From the NCBI GenBank assembly GCA_009391835.1, contig QWJF01000016.1:1-33329 (forward strand): DNA of 33,329 bases, read 5' to 3'. Each line of letters opens with the position of its first letter. The stretch's first letter is position 1. The notes beneath the pieces are model-generated. The model was not told where the DNA came from. It worked only from the letters and a program-made list of their open reading frames with translations, and did not search any database. Below, piece by piece: positions 1 through 8,435 of the stretch. The position numbers and the translations under genes were made by a program. The stretch is from Chloroflexota bacterium. GTDB lineage: Bacteria; Chloroflexota; Anaerolineae; Anaerolineales; UBA11579.

Positions 1-1
1 G

Positions 2-823
2 CTGAGTACGGGGGAGAGCGATGCGGCGCTGACGGCCGAGGTGGAGGGGATTGTGCAGACGTATGCAAGCCAACATGGGCTGGGCTATATGCGCTGGGAG
101 ACAATTGACCCGGGCGCGGATGGCATGGGGCTCGAGGCGCTGGTGGTGATGGCGCCCGATCCAGGGGTCGCGGACCTGGCGGCTGCGCTGCCGGAAACGC
201 GAATTGTGACAATTGGTTTTGAAGCAGCGGGGGCGAATGTGCAGCCGCTGAGTTTGGCAGGATTGGGCGGCACGGAGGCGGCGTTTGTGGCCGGCTATGC
301 GGCGGCGATGGTTACCCAGGATTGGCGCATCGGCACGCTTTATAGTGCAGAGCAGGCTGAATTGGCGGATGCCTTTGTGGCGGGCGTGGAATATTTCTGC
401 GGGAGCTGCGTGCCGGTGGCACCGCCCTATACCGAATATCCGCAGCGCGCTCAGAGCAGCGTTGGGGATTGGGCAGCGGGCGTGGATCAATTAATCAGCG
501 AGGGGGTGCGCACGATTTATTTGACACCGGACCTTGAGCTGGCGGACATTCGGCAAAACCTGGCGAGCCGGGGCGTGCTGTTGATTGGCAGCACAGTGCC
601 CAGTGCGGAAATTGCCAGCCAATGGCTGGCAACCGTGGGCGCGGACCCAATGGCGGCACTGCGAGAGCAACTGCCGCAGGCGCTGGCAGGACTACCACTC
701 GTTGGGGGCAGCGGAGGAATGGGGTTGAGCGATGCCAATGAGAGCTATTTGAGCGGGGCTAAACAAGCAGATATTCAAAACGTGATTGATGATTTGGCAT
801 CAGGATACATCGCGATTCCGTAA
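2..823 (+). CDS. BMP-family substrate-binding protein, 5'-truncated by window edge
   Basis: The reading frame is open from the first bases of the window, so the signal peptide and N-terminal part lie outside. What remains (about 273 codons) resembles the BMP/PnrA basic membrane lipoprotein family. These proteins bind purine nucleosides outside the membrane and feed an ABC importer. Family-like features are a mid-protein segment GGTEAAFVAGYAAAM, matching the equivalent TDQAAFLAGYIAA of the next gene, and a C-terminal tail of the form IQNVIDDLASGYIAIP, comparable with VQSLIDGIVAGTIQTAP of the neighbour. It is more divergent than the downstream paralogue and contains a Cys-Gly-Ser-Cys pair near the middle. 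It precedes a complete BMP gene and the matching ATPase and permeases, so a role as an alternative binding protein of the same importer is likely. The ligand cannot be told from sequence. Confidence 0.8.
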   Translation: MSTGESDAALTAEVEGIVQTYASQHGLGYMRWETIDPGADGMGLEALVVMAPDPGVADLAAALPETRIVTIGFEAAGANVQPLSLAGLGGTEAAFVAGYAAAMVTQDWRIGTLYSAEQAELADAFVAGVEYFCGSCVPVAPPYTEYPQRAQSSVGDWAAGVDQLISEGVRTIYLTPDLELADIRQNLASRGVLLIGSTVPSAEIASQWLATVGADPMAALREQLPQALAGLPLVGGSGGMGLSDANESYLSGAKQADIQNVIDDLASGYIAIP

Positions 824-890
824 GAATATTTAGCCCAAAAGCCCATTGTTTGTGGGGAAAATCATATCTAGACCAGCAAATATGGCGATC

Positions 891-919
891 TTGCACTCAT
901 ATTGGGTTCATGTTACACT
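891..919 (+). promoter_or_regulatory. Putative sigma-70 promoter of the second BMP gene
   Basis: TTGCAC, a 17-nt spacer, then TACACT preceded by TGT (extended -10). It lies about 70 nt upstream of the BMP start codon. The -35 match is poor and the -10 fair, so this rests mainly on spacing and position. Confidence 0.45.
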
Positions 920-938
920 CGAACCTAATCTCACAACC

Positions 939-962
939 GATCGCGCCTGAGACAGGCGGATC
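939..962 (+). other. Small hairpin in the BMP mRNA leader
   Basis: CGCCTG-AGA-CAGGCG is a perfect 6-bp stem with a 3-nt loop, flanked on each side by GATC, which can extend the stem past one bulged G. It sits between the putative promoter and the Shine-Dalgarno site of the BMP gene. It does not match the purine riboswitch core. It may only be a stabilising 5' structure. Confidence 0.35.
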
Positions 963-988
963 ATCCACATACTTTGGAGGAAGAGAGC

Positions 989-1981
989 ATGAGCAGAAAA
1001 CTTTATTCTCTCGGCGCCCTGTTGATCGTTGGTTCGCTGCTGTTAGCGGCCTGCGGTGGCTCAAGCGCTGGAGAGGGGACGCTCGTTTGCCAGGTGACTG
1101 ACACTGGCGGCATTGACGACGCGTCCTTCAACCAGACAGCCTGGAATGGCGTTGAGCAGGCGATTGCGAATCTTGGCATTGAAGGCCAATTCCTTGAATC
1201 GCAGGAACAGGCTGACTACGAAACGAATATCAACGCCTTCATCGACCAGGGCTGCGACTTGATCATTACCGTGGGCTTCCTGCTCGGTGATGCGACAGCT
1301 GCGGCTGCGGTAGCAAATCCCGATCAAACGTTCGGCATCATTGATGTCAATTATCTTGACTTCTCGAACGTGACCGGACATGATTTTGCGACCGACCAGG
1401 CTGCTTTCTTGGCTGGCTACATTGCGGCTGAGACAACCCAGACCGGCATCGTGGGTACCTTCGGTGGCATCAATATCCCGCCGGTGACTGTGTTCATGGA
1501 TGGCTTCTGGTATGGCGTACAGTACTACAACAACGAGAACGGCACTGACGTGCAGGTGTTGGGCTGGGACCCGGCCGCGCAGGATGGCCTGTTCACCGGC
1601 AATTTCGACTCCCTGGACGATGGTCGTGCGTTTGCTGAGAGCTTAATGGACGAAGGCGCGGACATTATTATGCCCGTGGCCGGCCCCGTTGGCCTCGGTT
1701 CTGCGGCAGCTGTTCAGGAACGCGGCAACGCCTGGCTGATCGGTGTTGACAGCGACTGGACGAAGAGCGCTCCTGAGTATGCAGACATCGTGCTGACCTC
1801 CGTGTTGAAGAACATGGACGAGACGGTTTACCAGCAGATTGAGAACGTGATCGCGGGCACACCCTCCGGCGCGCTCATTGTTGGTAACCTGGAGAACGGT
1901 GGCGTTGGCATTGCGGGTGACTTTGACGTGCAGAGCTTGATTGACGGCATCGTCGCAGGCACCATCCAAACTGCCCCGTAA
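989..1981 (+). CDS. BMP-family nucleoside-binding lipoprotein (ABC importer component)
   Basis: Complete 330-residue protein. The start is ATG at 989, preceded by GGAGG with 8 nt spacing; the in-frame TTG at 974 lies upstream of that site and is unlikely. The N-terminus is a lipoprotein signal with lipobox LAAC (Cys22), so the protein is anchored on the outer face of the membrane. Mature residues begin with the family hallmark TGGIDDASFNQ and continue with the repeated small-ligand-binding fold (TVGFLLGDAT, TDQAAFLAGYIAA, GVDSDW). In the PnrA/BMP family these bind purine nucleosides such as guanosine and inosine. Downstream lie the ATPase and two permeases, separated by a strong terminator and a new promoter-like box. 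That arrangement would give excess binding protein over transporter. Ligand identity is inferred from family and neighbours. Confidence 0.92.
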   Translation: MSRKLYSLGALLIVGSLLLAACGGSSAGEGTLVCQVTDTGGIDDASFNQTAWNGVEQAIANLGIEGQFLESQEQADYETNINAFIDQGCDLIITVGFLLGDATAAAAVANPDQTFGIIDVNYLDFSNVTGHDFATDQAAFLAGYIAAETTQTGIVGTFGGINIPPVTVFMDGFWYGVQYYNNENGTDVQVLGWDPAAQDGLFTGNFDSLDDGRAFAESLMDEGADIIMPVAGPVGLGSAAAVQERGNAWLIGVDSDWTKSAPEYADIVLTSVLKNMDETVYQQIENVIAGTPSGALIVGNLENGGVGIAGDFDVQSLIDGIVAGTIQTAP

Positions 1982-2003
1982 GGGATGCTGAAGAACTAAG
2001 TGC

Positions 2004-2048
2004 AAACAAAGGAGAGCCAGGCATTTGCCTGGCTCTCCTTTGTTTTTT
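2004..2048 (+). terminator. Strong intrinsic terminator after the BMP gene
   Basis: A perfect 19-bp stem (2004-2022 with 2027-2045) around the loop ATTT, with T-rich 3' arm and tail. It lies 22 nt after the BMP stop codon and should end most transcripts before the ATPase gene. Confidence 0.9.
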
Positions 2049-2064
2049 AGACAAAAAGGGTCTA

Positions 2065-2073
2065 TGGTAGAAT
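2065..2073 (+). promoter_or_regulatory. Extended -10 box upstream of the importer ATPase gene
   Basis: TGG followed by TAGAAT, 39 nt before the ATPase start and just after the terminator. No good -35 element is visible. It would restart transcription of the ATPase-permease genes independently of the BMP gene. Confidence 0.4.
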
Positions 2074-2112
2074 GCCCAAACTTAGCCCAATTCGCAGCGC
2101 CATGAGGAAACG

Positions 2113-3660
2113 ATGACCCCCGTGTTGGAATTACGCGGCATCACCAAACGATTTCCTGGTGTGCTCGCCAACGACCACATTGATTTGACGCTCGAAAAAG
2201 GGGAGATTCACGCTTTGCTGGGGGAAAACGGCGCGGGCAAAACCACGCTCATGAACATCCTCTACGGTCTTTATCAGCCGGATGAGGGCGATATCTTTAT
2301 CAACGGAAAGAAAATAGAAGTGCATTCGCCTACGGACGCGATTCATGCCGGGGTGGGGATGGTGCACCAGCATTTCATGCTGATCCCGGTTTTCACAGTT
2401 ACGGAAAACGTGATGTTGGGAGATGAAAGCGTGAAGACTGGCGGCGTTTTGGACCGCCAGTCGGCGGCTACGCGGATCAGGGAGATATCCCAGTCTTTTG
2501 GATTGGCGGTTGAGCCGGCGGTGCTGGTGGAAGATTTGCCCGTGGGCGTGCAGCAGCGGGTGGAGATCATTAAGTTGCTGTATCGCGAGGCGGACATCCT
2601 GATTTTGGATGAACCGACCGCGGTGTTGACCCCGCAAGAAGCGAACGAGCTCTTCAAGATCATGCGCTCTTTGACTAAGCGAGGCAAATCGATCATTTTT
2701 ATTACGCACAAGCTGCGCGAGGTACTGGATGCGGCAGACCGCATCACCGTGATCCGCCGGGGGAAGATGGTAGGGACAACGACCCCGAAGCAGGCTAATC
2801 AAAGCAAGCTGGCCTCGATGATGGTGGGGCGCGACGTGGAACTCACGATTGACAAGAAAGGTGCAAAGCCAGGCGCGGCGGTGCTCAAGGTGGATAAGCT
2901 CAGCGTGGTTGATGCGCGGGAGCATATTACGGTCAACAGTGTCAGTTTTGATGTGCGCGCGGGTGAAGTGCTGGGCATTGCGGGGGTTCAGGGAAACGGC
3001 CAAACCGAGTTGGTTGAGGCGCTTACCGGATTGAGCCCAGCTAGCGAAGGACGGGTGGAATTGCTGGGCGAGAATATTTCGCATGCCAGCCCGCGCCGAA
3101 TTACTGAACTCGGCTCGGCACATATTCCCGAGGACCGGCAACGGGATGGCCTGGTGCTGCCCTTTCCTGTGGCGGACAACCTAGTGCTTAATACCTATTA
3201 TTTGGAACCCTATTCGCAAGGGGTGTTGTTGCAACAGGAACAAATCTTGGAGACGGCAAGGACGCGGATTAAGAATTACGACATTCGAACGCCAAGCGCA
3301 GAAACGTCAGTGGGTTCGTTATCCGGAGGCAATCAGCAAAAAGTTATTGTGGCACGCGAACTTTCGCGCCCGGTTAAACTGGTGATCGCTTCGCAGCCAA
3401 CGCGCGGACTGGACGTGGGTTCCATCGAATACATTCACAATCTATTGATTGAGCAGCGAGACAGCGGGGTGGCCTTGCTGTTGGTCAGTTCTGAACTGGA
3501 TGAGATCATGCAGCTTTCGGATCGTATTGCGGTGATGTACCGCGGAGAAATCATAGATGTGCTGAATGCCAAAGACGCCAATAAGGAAAAGATAGGCTTG
3601 TTAATGGCGGGCGTGCGGGACGATAAAGGGATTAAGGGCAAGCGGAGCAAGAAGAGCTAA
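2113..3660 (+). CDS. ABC importer ATPase, nucleoside/simple-sugar type (NupO/YufO-like)
   Basis: 515 residues with two fused nucleotide-binding domains, the layout of the RbsA/NupO group. The N-terminal domain has a canonical Walker A (GENGAGKTT, residues 37-45), a reduced signature LPVGVQQRVEI and a Walker B ending LILDEPTAVLTPQE. The C-terminal domain has a degenerate Walker A (GVQGNGQTEL, no Lys), an intact LSGGNQQKV signature, and Walker B region ASQPTRGLD lacking the catalytic Glu. This asymmetry is normal for the family, which has one competent ATP site. The start ATG has a GAGGAAACG site just upstream. The stop overlaps the next start by one base (TAATG), showing translational coupling to the permeases. 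Its partners are the flanking BMP proteins and the two permeases. The function is ATP-driven uptake of nucleosides or a related solute. Confidence 0.92.
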   Translation: MTPVLELRGITKRFPGVLANDHIDLTLEKGEIHALLGENGAGKTTLMNILYGLYQPDEGDIFINGKKIEVHSPTDAIHAGVGMVHQHFMLIPVFTVTENVMLGDESVKTGGVLDRQSAATRIREISQSFGLAVEPAVLVEDLPVGVQQRVEIIKLLYREADILILDEPTAVLTPQEANELFKIMRSLTKRGKSIIFITHKLREVLDAADRITVIRRGKMVGTTTPKQANQSKLASMMVGRDVELTIDKKGAKPGAAVLKVDKLSVVDAREHITVNSVSFDVRAGEVLGIAGVQGNGQTELVEALTGLSPASEGRVELLGENISHASPRRITELGSAHIPEDRQRDGLVLPFPVADNLVLNTYYLEPYSQGVLLQQEQILETARTRIKNYDIRTPSAETSVGSLSGGNQQKVIVARELSRPVKLVIASQPTRGLDVGSIEYIHNLLIEQRDSGVALLLVSSELDEIMQLSDRIAVMYRGEIIDVLNAKDANKEKIGLLMAGVRDDKGIKGKRSKKS

Positions 3661-4904
3661 TGGCGAAGGACAAGACTAAAAGCAAAGAGACAAAAAGCTT
3701 TTTTGGGGTGTTCCTCGAAGAGTTGACCAGCGGCTCACTGCTGATTCCGATCCTGGCGATCATTAGCGGATTGATTTTGGGCGGATTGATCGTGGCAATC
3801 ACCACTGAGGATGTTTATACGACCTGGAGCCGTTCGCCCATTGAAGCTATCGGGCTGGGGGTCAATGCGGCGTTGAAATCGTACGCGGCGCTGTTCAATG
3901 GCTCCATTGGGAATCCGGGTCGGATCATTTCGGCGCTACAAAGTGGAGAAGCTGCGGAACTAAACCGGGCCTTCAACCCAATCCTGGAAAGCCTGACTAA
4001 ATCGGTGCCATATATTTTTGCGGGGCTGGCAGTTGCGCTGGGATTCAGGGCGGGATTGTTCAACATTGGGGCTGAGGGGCAGTTATTTATGGGGGCGATC
4101 TTTGCGGTTTGGATCGGGTTCGCACTTAAGGGACTGCCGACGATCATCCATCTGCCGCTGGCCCTAGGGGCGGGGGCACTGGGCGGCGCCATCTGGGGAT
4201 TTATTCCCGGATTCTTAAAAGCAAAAACGGGAGGGCATGAAGTGATTAATACGATCATGATGAACTACATTGCCTTTCGTTTGAGCGAGTATTTGCTGCG
4301 GGGGCCCCTGCAGCGGCCAGACACGTCCAACCCAATCAGCCCGTTTATTGAAGAAAGCGCAAAACTTCCAAGGTTTTTTGGTAGCCCAATCCGTTTCCAT
4401 CTTGGCTTTTTTGTGGCGCTGCTGGTGGCTTATGGTGTTTATTGGTTGCTGTTCAAAACAAAATGGGGTTTTGAGCTGCGGACGGTGGGCATAAATCCCA
4501 GAGCGGCGCGTTACGCGGGGATGAACATCGTTTCGGTAACGGTGATTGCCATGTCGCTTTCCGGGGCACTGGCGGGGTTGGCGGGAGCTAACGAGGTATT
4601 GGGGCTGAATTACACGCTGGCGCCGGCCTTCTCTTCGGGCTTTGGCTTCGACAGTATTGCGCTGGCGTTGATTGGTAAGAGCCATCCTGTCGGTGTCGTT
4701 TTGGCGGCGCTGCTTTTCGGCACCTTACGAAACGGGGCAATTCAAATGCAAATTGCGGCGAACGTGCCGATTGATATTATTTCTGTGATGCAGGCATTGA
4801 TTCTGGCGTTCATCGCTGCGCCTGCCATTATCCGGACAATTTATCGATTGCGCGCCCCTGACGAGGAAGAAAGCATCGTATTAATCCGTGGGTGGGGAGG
4901 CTAG
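3660..4904 (+). CDS. ABC importer permease subunit 1 (NupP/YufP-like)
   Basis: 414-residue polytopic membrane protein of the BPD_transp_2 (RbsC-like) family. After a short charged N-terminus comes a hydrophobic helix (LLIPILAIISGLILGGLIVAI), then a long extracytoplasmic stretch. A cluster of helices follows, containing the family motif FRAGLFNIGAEGQLFMGAI and the coupling region GGHEVINTIMMNYIA, which contacts the ATPase. The gene overlaps the ATPase stop by one base and ends 3 nt before the second permease. The three therefore form one translation-coupled operon, and the two permeases would form the heteromeric channel of the importer. It is complete, with no unusual residues noticed. Confidence 0.92.
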   Translation: MAKDKTKSKETKSFFGVFLEELTSGSLLIPILAIISGLILGGLIVAITTEDVYTTWSRSPIEAIGLGVNAALKSYAALFNGSIGNPGRIISALQSGEAAELNRAFNPILESLTKSVPYIFAGLAVALGFRAGLFNIGAEGQLFMGAIFAVWIGFALKGLPTIIHLPLALGAGALGGAIWGFIPGFLKAKTGGHEVINTIMMNYIAFRLSEYLLRGPLQRPDTSNPISPFIEESAKLPRFFGSPIRFHLGFFVALLVAYGVYWLLFKTKWGFELRTVGINPRAARYAGMNIVSVTVIAMSLSGALAGLAGANEVLGLNYTLAPAFSSGFGFDSIALALIGKSHPVGVVLAALLFGTLRNGAIQMQIAANVPIDIISVMQALILAFIAAPAIIRTIYRLRAPDEEESIVLIRGWGG

Positions 4905-4907
4905 GCT

Positions 4908-6203
4908 ATGAGCACTGAAGCACGCGCGCTGCCTAGCACAGTTGGATTTGTTTCACCCACGCGCCGAAAGGTGATGGGCTTTGTTTTCCTGGGGATTGCG
5001 GCGGCCATTTGGCTGATTTTTTCACGCACTACCACGCCGGGGGTGATCACTACCTTTACGCTTAATCCGGGTGGCAGCCAAAACAACTTCCCGGATTGGG
5101 TATTTACGACTTTATCGGCCTTGAATATCATCGCCGGGCTTTGCGCTTTGATGGGTGCATACCAGTTGGCGCGCGGGTTTGGCAAGAGCACGAACATGGT
5201 TCTGGGCCTAGTGGCGGGCGGCTTTATCCTGGCGTTCCTCTCCTGGTCGGCGGCGGACAATTCGCTGAACCTGGCGGGGCTGCTGCGCTCGACGCTAGTA
5301 AGGGCGGTGCCGATCACGCTGGGGGCGCTCTCTGGCGTGCTGTGTGAGCGAGCCGGGGTGGTGAACATCGCTATTGAGGGCATGATGCTGGCCTCGGCGA
5401 TGACAGCCGCGTTGGGAGGCAGCCTCGCGCTAAACTGGATGGAGCCGCCCTACAATCTGTGGTTTGGGTTGGTTGTTGGGGTGCTCACTGGCGGGCTATT
5501 GGCTCTCGTGCATGCGCTGCTTTCTATTAAATACAAGGCAGACCAAATTGTTTCTGGCACGGTGATCAATATTTTTGCGATTGGGATCACATCCTTTATT
5601 TCTGCTAAATATTTGGCTAAATACCGCTATTTGAACAATCCGGGTATTTTCTCCGACTGGAAGATCCCGGGTCTTTCCGATATTCCCTTCTTTGGGCCGA
5701 TTGTTTTCGATCACAATGTGTTCTTTTTTGGGATGGTGACCTTCCTGATCCTGCTGCACTTTGGGCTTTTCTTTACGCGGTGGGGTTTGAGGCTGCGCTC
5801 CGTGGGGGAACATCCCAAGGTGGCGGATACGCTCGGAATCAACGTATTCAAAACGCGGTACATGGCCGTGGTACTCGGGGGGATGATGGCAGGCTTCGGC
5901 GGATCTTATTTCACGCTGGGCTCGGTGGGACGCTTTGATGAGGTGATGACGGCAGGCCGCGGGTTTATCGGTTTGGCGGCGATGATCTTTGGCAATTGGA
6001 AACCGTTTGGCTCGTTTGGGGCGGGGTTGCTGTTCGGGTTCGCAGATATGTTGGCTTCCAAACTAGCAATTCTGGGGGTGAAAATTCCTTCCGAGTTCCT
6101 ACTGATGGCGCCTTATGTGGCTACGATGATCGTGCTGGCGGGCGTGGTGGGGCGTGGGAAGATGCCGGCCGCGGACGGACAGCCTTACGAAAAAGAGACG
6201 TAG
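4908..6203 (+). CDS. ABC importer permease subunit 2 (NupQ/YufQ-like)
   Basis: 431-residue membrane protein of the same permease family. It is recognisable by ITLGALSGVLCERAGVVNIAIEGMMLASAM, the counterpart of the motif in subunit 1, and YKADQIVSGTVINIFAIGI. The N-terminal 120 residues add extra helices compared with RbsC, as in other NupQ/YufQ proteins. The start ATG follows GGGGAGGCTAGGCT overlapping the previous gene's end, so an SD-driven, coupled start is well supported. It is the last gene of the importer operon, followed by a shared terminator. With NupP-like subunit 1 it forms the transmembrane path, probably for nucleosides, judged from the BMP partners. Confidence 0.92.
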   Translation: MSTEARALPSTVGFVSPTRRKVMGFVFLGIAAAIWLIFSRTTTPGVITTFTLNPGGSQNNFPDWVFTTLSALNIIAGLCALMGAYQLARGFGKSTNMVLGLVAGGFILAFLSWSAADNSLNLAGLLRSTLVRAVPITLGALSGVLCERAGVVNIAIEGMMLASAMTAALGGSLALNWMEPPYNLWFGLVVGVLTGGLLALVHALLSIKYKADQIVSGTVINIFAIGITSFISAKYLAKYRYLNNPGIFSDWKIPGLSDIPFFGPIVFDHNVFFFGMVTFLILLHFGLFFTRWGLRLRSVGEHPKVADTLGINVFKTRYMAVVLGGMMAGFGGSYFTLGSVGRFDEVMTAGRGFIGLAAMIFGNWKPFGSFGAGLLFGFADMLASKLAILGVKIPSEFLLMAPYVATMIVLAGVVGRGKMPAADGQPYEKET

Positions 6204-6220
6204 ACTACGCAAACATGCAT

Positions 6221-6247
6221 AAAAAAGGCGCCCAGGGCGCCTTTTTT
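6221..6247. terminator. Bidirectional terminator between convergent genes
   Basis: An A-run, a GC-rich stem (GGCGCC core) and a T-run form a symmetrical hairpin (6221-6232 with 6236-6247, 3-nt loop). It serves the importer operon on + and the antiporter gene on -, whose stop codon lies directly beside it. Confidence 0.85.
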
Positions 6248-6248
6248 A

Positions 6249-7826
6249 TTATTGGATTGTGAGATCGGGGAGCAGTTCCTCGATAACGGCCCACTTGATT
6301 TCGCCTTTTTCCAAGGTGGCGTCAATACGACCCACCAATTCGGAAAAGGCTTCTTCGTCAATAGCACCGCTGGTGTAAAGCTGAATCAAGGCGCTCCGCT
6401 GGCTGCGTAAGACTTCGCGCCAAGCCAAATCCAAATCCTCGCGGGCAAGCTCGGGATCAGCCACCAAGAGATCACGTACCTGGACGGTGACTTCACCAAT
6501 AAAGGCCTTGAGTACTCCGGAGACGCGTTTCCAGGTGCTTTCCGAAATGAGACCCTCTTCGTGGATTTCTTTGAGGTGCAGATGGGCTGATTTCAGCGAA
6601 GTGACCTGAGCTTTGTGCAGGTTGAAGCGCTCGCGCATCTCATGACGGGGAGCGATATTCAAGCGATCCACAATGGGCTGCATAGTGAGACCCTGGACGA
6701 GTAGCGTAAAGAGGACGACGCCGAAGGCCATCGCCTGGAGTTGGGAGCGGGCGGGGCCAAGGCTCAGCGGCAAACTAAGGACCAAAGCGAGCGCAATGGC
6801 ACCGCGCAGGCCTCCCCAGAACAAGATATGCCGCCAAGCGAATGGAATGTTGGGACGGCGCGAAGTGGCGGCATAGACGACGAAAGCACGGGCAAAGAGG
6901 ACAGCCAATATACCGACGAGGATGGCCTTCCAATTTTCGAGCAGGAGAGGGATTTCCACTTCAAGGCCGATGAGGAGGAAGGCGAAAGAGTTGGCCAGGA
7001 AGCTGGCAAATTCCCAGAAATTAAAAACGGCAATGCGGGTGGTGGGGGACATGGAACGGGAATCCATGTTGCCGCTGAAGATGCCAGCGGCAACAACGGC
7101 GAGCACGCCGCTGAGGTGCATATTTTCGGCGAGGAGGAATGAGCCATAAGCGAGGATGAAGGTAAGCGAGGTTTCGATGAGGGGATCTTTGACACGGCTG
7201 ATGATGTAGGAGACGAGAACGGCGGAGAGGACGCCAGCCAGGATGCCGCCGCCCGCTATGCGCAGGAAATCGAGGGTGCTATCAATGAAGCTGAATTCGC
7301 CGGTTTGGGCGGCGGCGAGGGCTAGGCCAAAGATGACGACGGCGGTGCCATCGTTGAATAGGCTCTCCCCTTCTAGGAGCAATTGGAGGCGCTTGGGGAC
7401 GCCCATTGAGCGGAACAAGGCAATGACGGCCACTGGGTCGGTGGCGGCGATGAGGGAACCAAAGACGAGGGCCAGCGGCAAGCTGAGGTCCGTGCCCCAG
7501 GTGACAACGGCGCCGACGAGGAGCATCGTGATGATGACGCCGGGAATGGCGAGGAGAGTTATGGTGCGAGCGTGCTGGCGGAGATCGTTGATTTCAAGGT
7601 GAAAGGCGGCTTCAAAGAGCAGGGGCGGGACGAGGAGGCCCATGATGATGCACGGTGTGAGGGCGGTGGCCTGAGAGGGGCGAAAAATGGCGAGGGCGGT
7701 GCCAACAAGCACGAGGCCGACAGTATAGGGGATGCGGAAACGGCGGAAGACGATGGCCACGAGCGTGGCGATCAGGAGCAGCAGGATAATTATTTGTTCA
7801 GTAAAAAGCAGATCTCCGTTGGGCAC
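6249..7826 (-). CDS. CPA1-family cation/proton antiporter (NhaP-type)
   Basis: 525 residues. The first about 400 form a sodium/hydrogen exchanger domain with about 12 helices. Family motifs are AATDPVAVIALFRSMGVPKRLQ (the unwound-helix region, about 128-149) and EGESLFNDGTAVVIFGLAL, holding the Asn158-Asp159 ion site typical of CPA1. The last about 120 residues are charged and helical, presumably a cytoplasmic regulatory tail. The start is GTG at 7826, preceded by AAAGGAAAGC. It exports Na+ (or K+) in exchange for protons across the cytoplasmic membrane. It is divergently arranged with a CBS-pair protein and an ArsB/NhaD-like transporter, a grouping suggestive of ion homeostasis. Exact ion specificity cannot be read from the sequence. 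Confidence 0.9.
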   Translation of the reverse strand: MPNGDLLFTEQIIILLLLIATLVAIVFRRFRIPYTVGLVLVGTALAIFRPSQATALTPCIIMGLLVPPLLFEAAFHLEINDLRQHARTITLLAIPGVIITMLLVGAVVTWGTDLSLPLALVFGSLIAATDPVAVIALFRSMGVPKRLQLLLEGESLFNDGTAVVIFGLALAAAQTGEFSFIDSTLDFLRIAGGGILAGVLSAVLVSYIISRVKDPLIETSLTFILAYGSFLLAENMHLSGVLAVVAAGIFSGNMDSRSMSPTTRIAVFNFWEFASFLANSFAFLLIGLEVEIPLLLENWKAILVGILAVLFARAFVVYAATSRRPNIPFAWRHILFWGGLRGAIALALVLSLPLSLGPARSQLQAMAFGVVLFTLLVQGLTMQPIVDRLNIAPRHEMRERFNLHKAQVTSLKSAHLHLKEIHEEGLISESTWKRVSGVLKAFIGEVTVQVRDLLVADPELAREDLDLAWREVLRSQRSALIQLYTSGAIDEEAFSELVGRIDATLEKGEIKWAVIEELLPDLTIQ

Positions 7827-7880
7827 CGCTTTCCTTTCGGGTGTCTGGAGGTTTGGTAACTATTTTACCTTGGACAGATG

Positions 7881-7889
7881 TGGCATAAT
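7881..7889 (+). promoter_or_regulatory. Extended -10 promoter box of the CBS-protein gene
   Basis: TGG directly followed by CATAAT (four of six to consensus), 34 nt before the CBS gene start. On the opposite strand the same 97-bp divergent region carries TAAAAT (7862-7867), a candidate -10 for the antiporter gene. The -35 elements are weak for both. Confidence 0.4.
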
Positions 7890-7923
7890 CAAAGGCTGTG
7901 AAAGGCATGGATGCAGGTGATAT

Positions 7924-8412
7924 ATGAGTGATAAAAAAGTCAGTCGTTGGATGAAGAAAAACGTCGTCTCCATTTCGGAGGAAGCCACCCTCAAAGACGC
8001 AGCCAGTCTGCTGGCCGAAAAGCGGGTGGGCACTTTGCCTGTGGTGGACGAAACGGGCAAAATGGTGGGGCTGATTTCCATGCGCGGTCTGGTGTCGTTC
8101 TTTCTTCCGGATTTCATTCGGCTCGTGGAAGATGTTGATTTTGTCCAAGATTATGGAGCGTTGGCCGACCTTTCGGAAGAGGATATTGAACGGGCCAATT
8201 CCATGAAAGTGAAGGAAATTATGGACGAGCCGATGCAGATTAAGGAAGATTGCAGCCTAGTGCGAGCGCTCTCAATGATGTCCACACACGATACGCCGGA
8301 TCTGACCGTGGTGCGGGACGATAAACCTGTTGGGATTGTTTCACGGGTGGATATCGGGCGAGGCTTTTTTGAGTCCTGGCTTCAGGGAAATCGAAAAGTA
8401 AAAGGCGCTTAG
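7924..8412 (+). CDS. CBS-domain pair protein
   Basis: 162 residues made of two CBS motifs: about 5-65 (VSRWMKKNVVSISEEATLKDAASLLAEKRVGTLPVVDETGKMVGLISMRGL read in part) and about 98-150 (VKEIMDEPMQIKEDCSLVRALSMM...PVGIVSRVDI). They are separated by a 30-residue acidic helical insert rich in Asp/Glu. Paired CBS domains (Bateman modules) bind adenosine nucleotides and act as energy or ionic-strength sensors. There is no attached enzyme or transporter domain. The gene starts after a GCAGGTG site and ends 23 nt before an ArsB/NhaD-like transporter. The arrangement suggests it gates or reports on that transporter or the divergent antiporter, but this is inference from position only. Confidence 0.85.
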   Translation: MSDKKVSRWMKKNVVSISEEATLKDAASLLAEKRVGTLPVVDETGKMVGLISMRGLVSFFLPDFIRLVEDVDFVQDYGALADLSEEDIERANSMKVKEIMDEPMQIKEDCSLVRALSMMSTHDTPDLTVVRDDKPVGIVSRVDIGRGFFESWLQGNRKVKGA

Positions 8413-8435
8413 CTGATGATTGCGACTTGCAGACG

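Noticed and set aside
850-988. Purine riboswitch in front of the BMP gene
   Set aside because: Only a simple 6-bp hairpin is present; the conserved three-way junction core of purine riboswitches is not seen.
2131-3141. Long open frame of 336 codons on the minus strand
   Set aside because: It lies fully opposite the ABC ATPase, whose motifs are intact; the protein is His/Arg-rich without recognisable domains, a typical GC-rich shadow.
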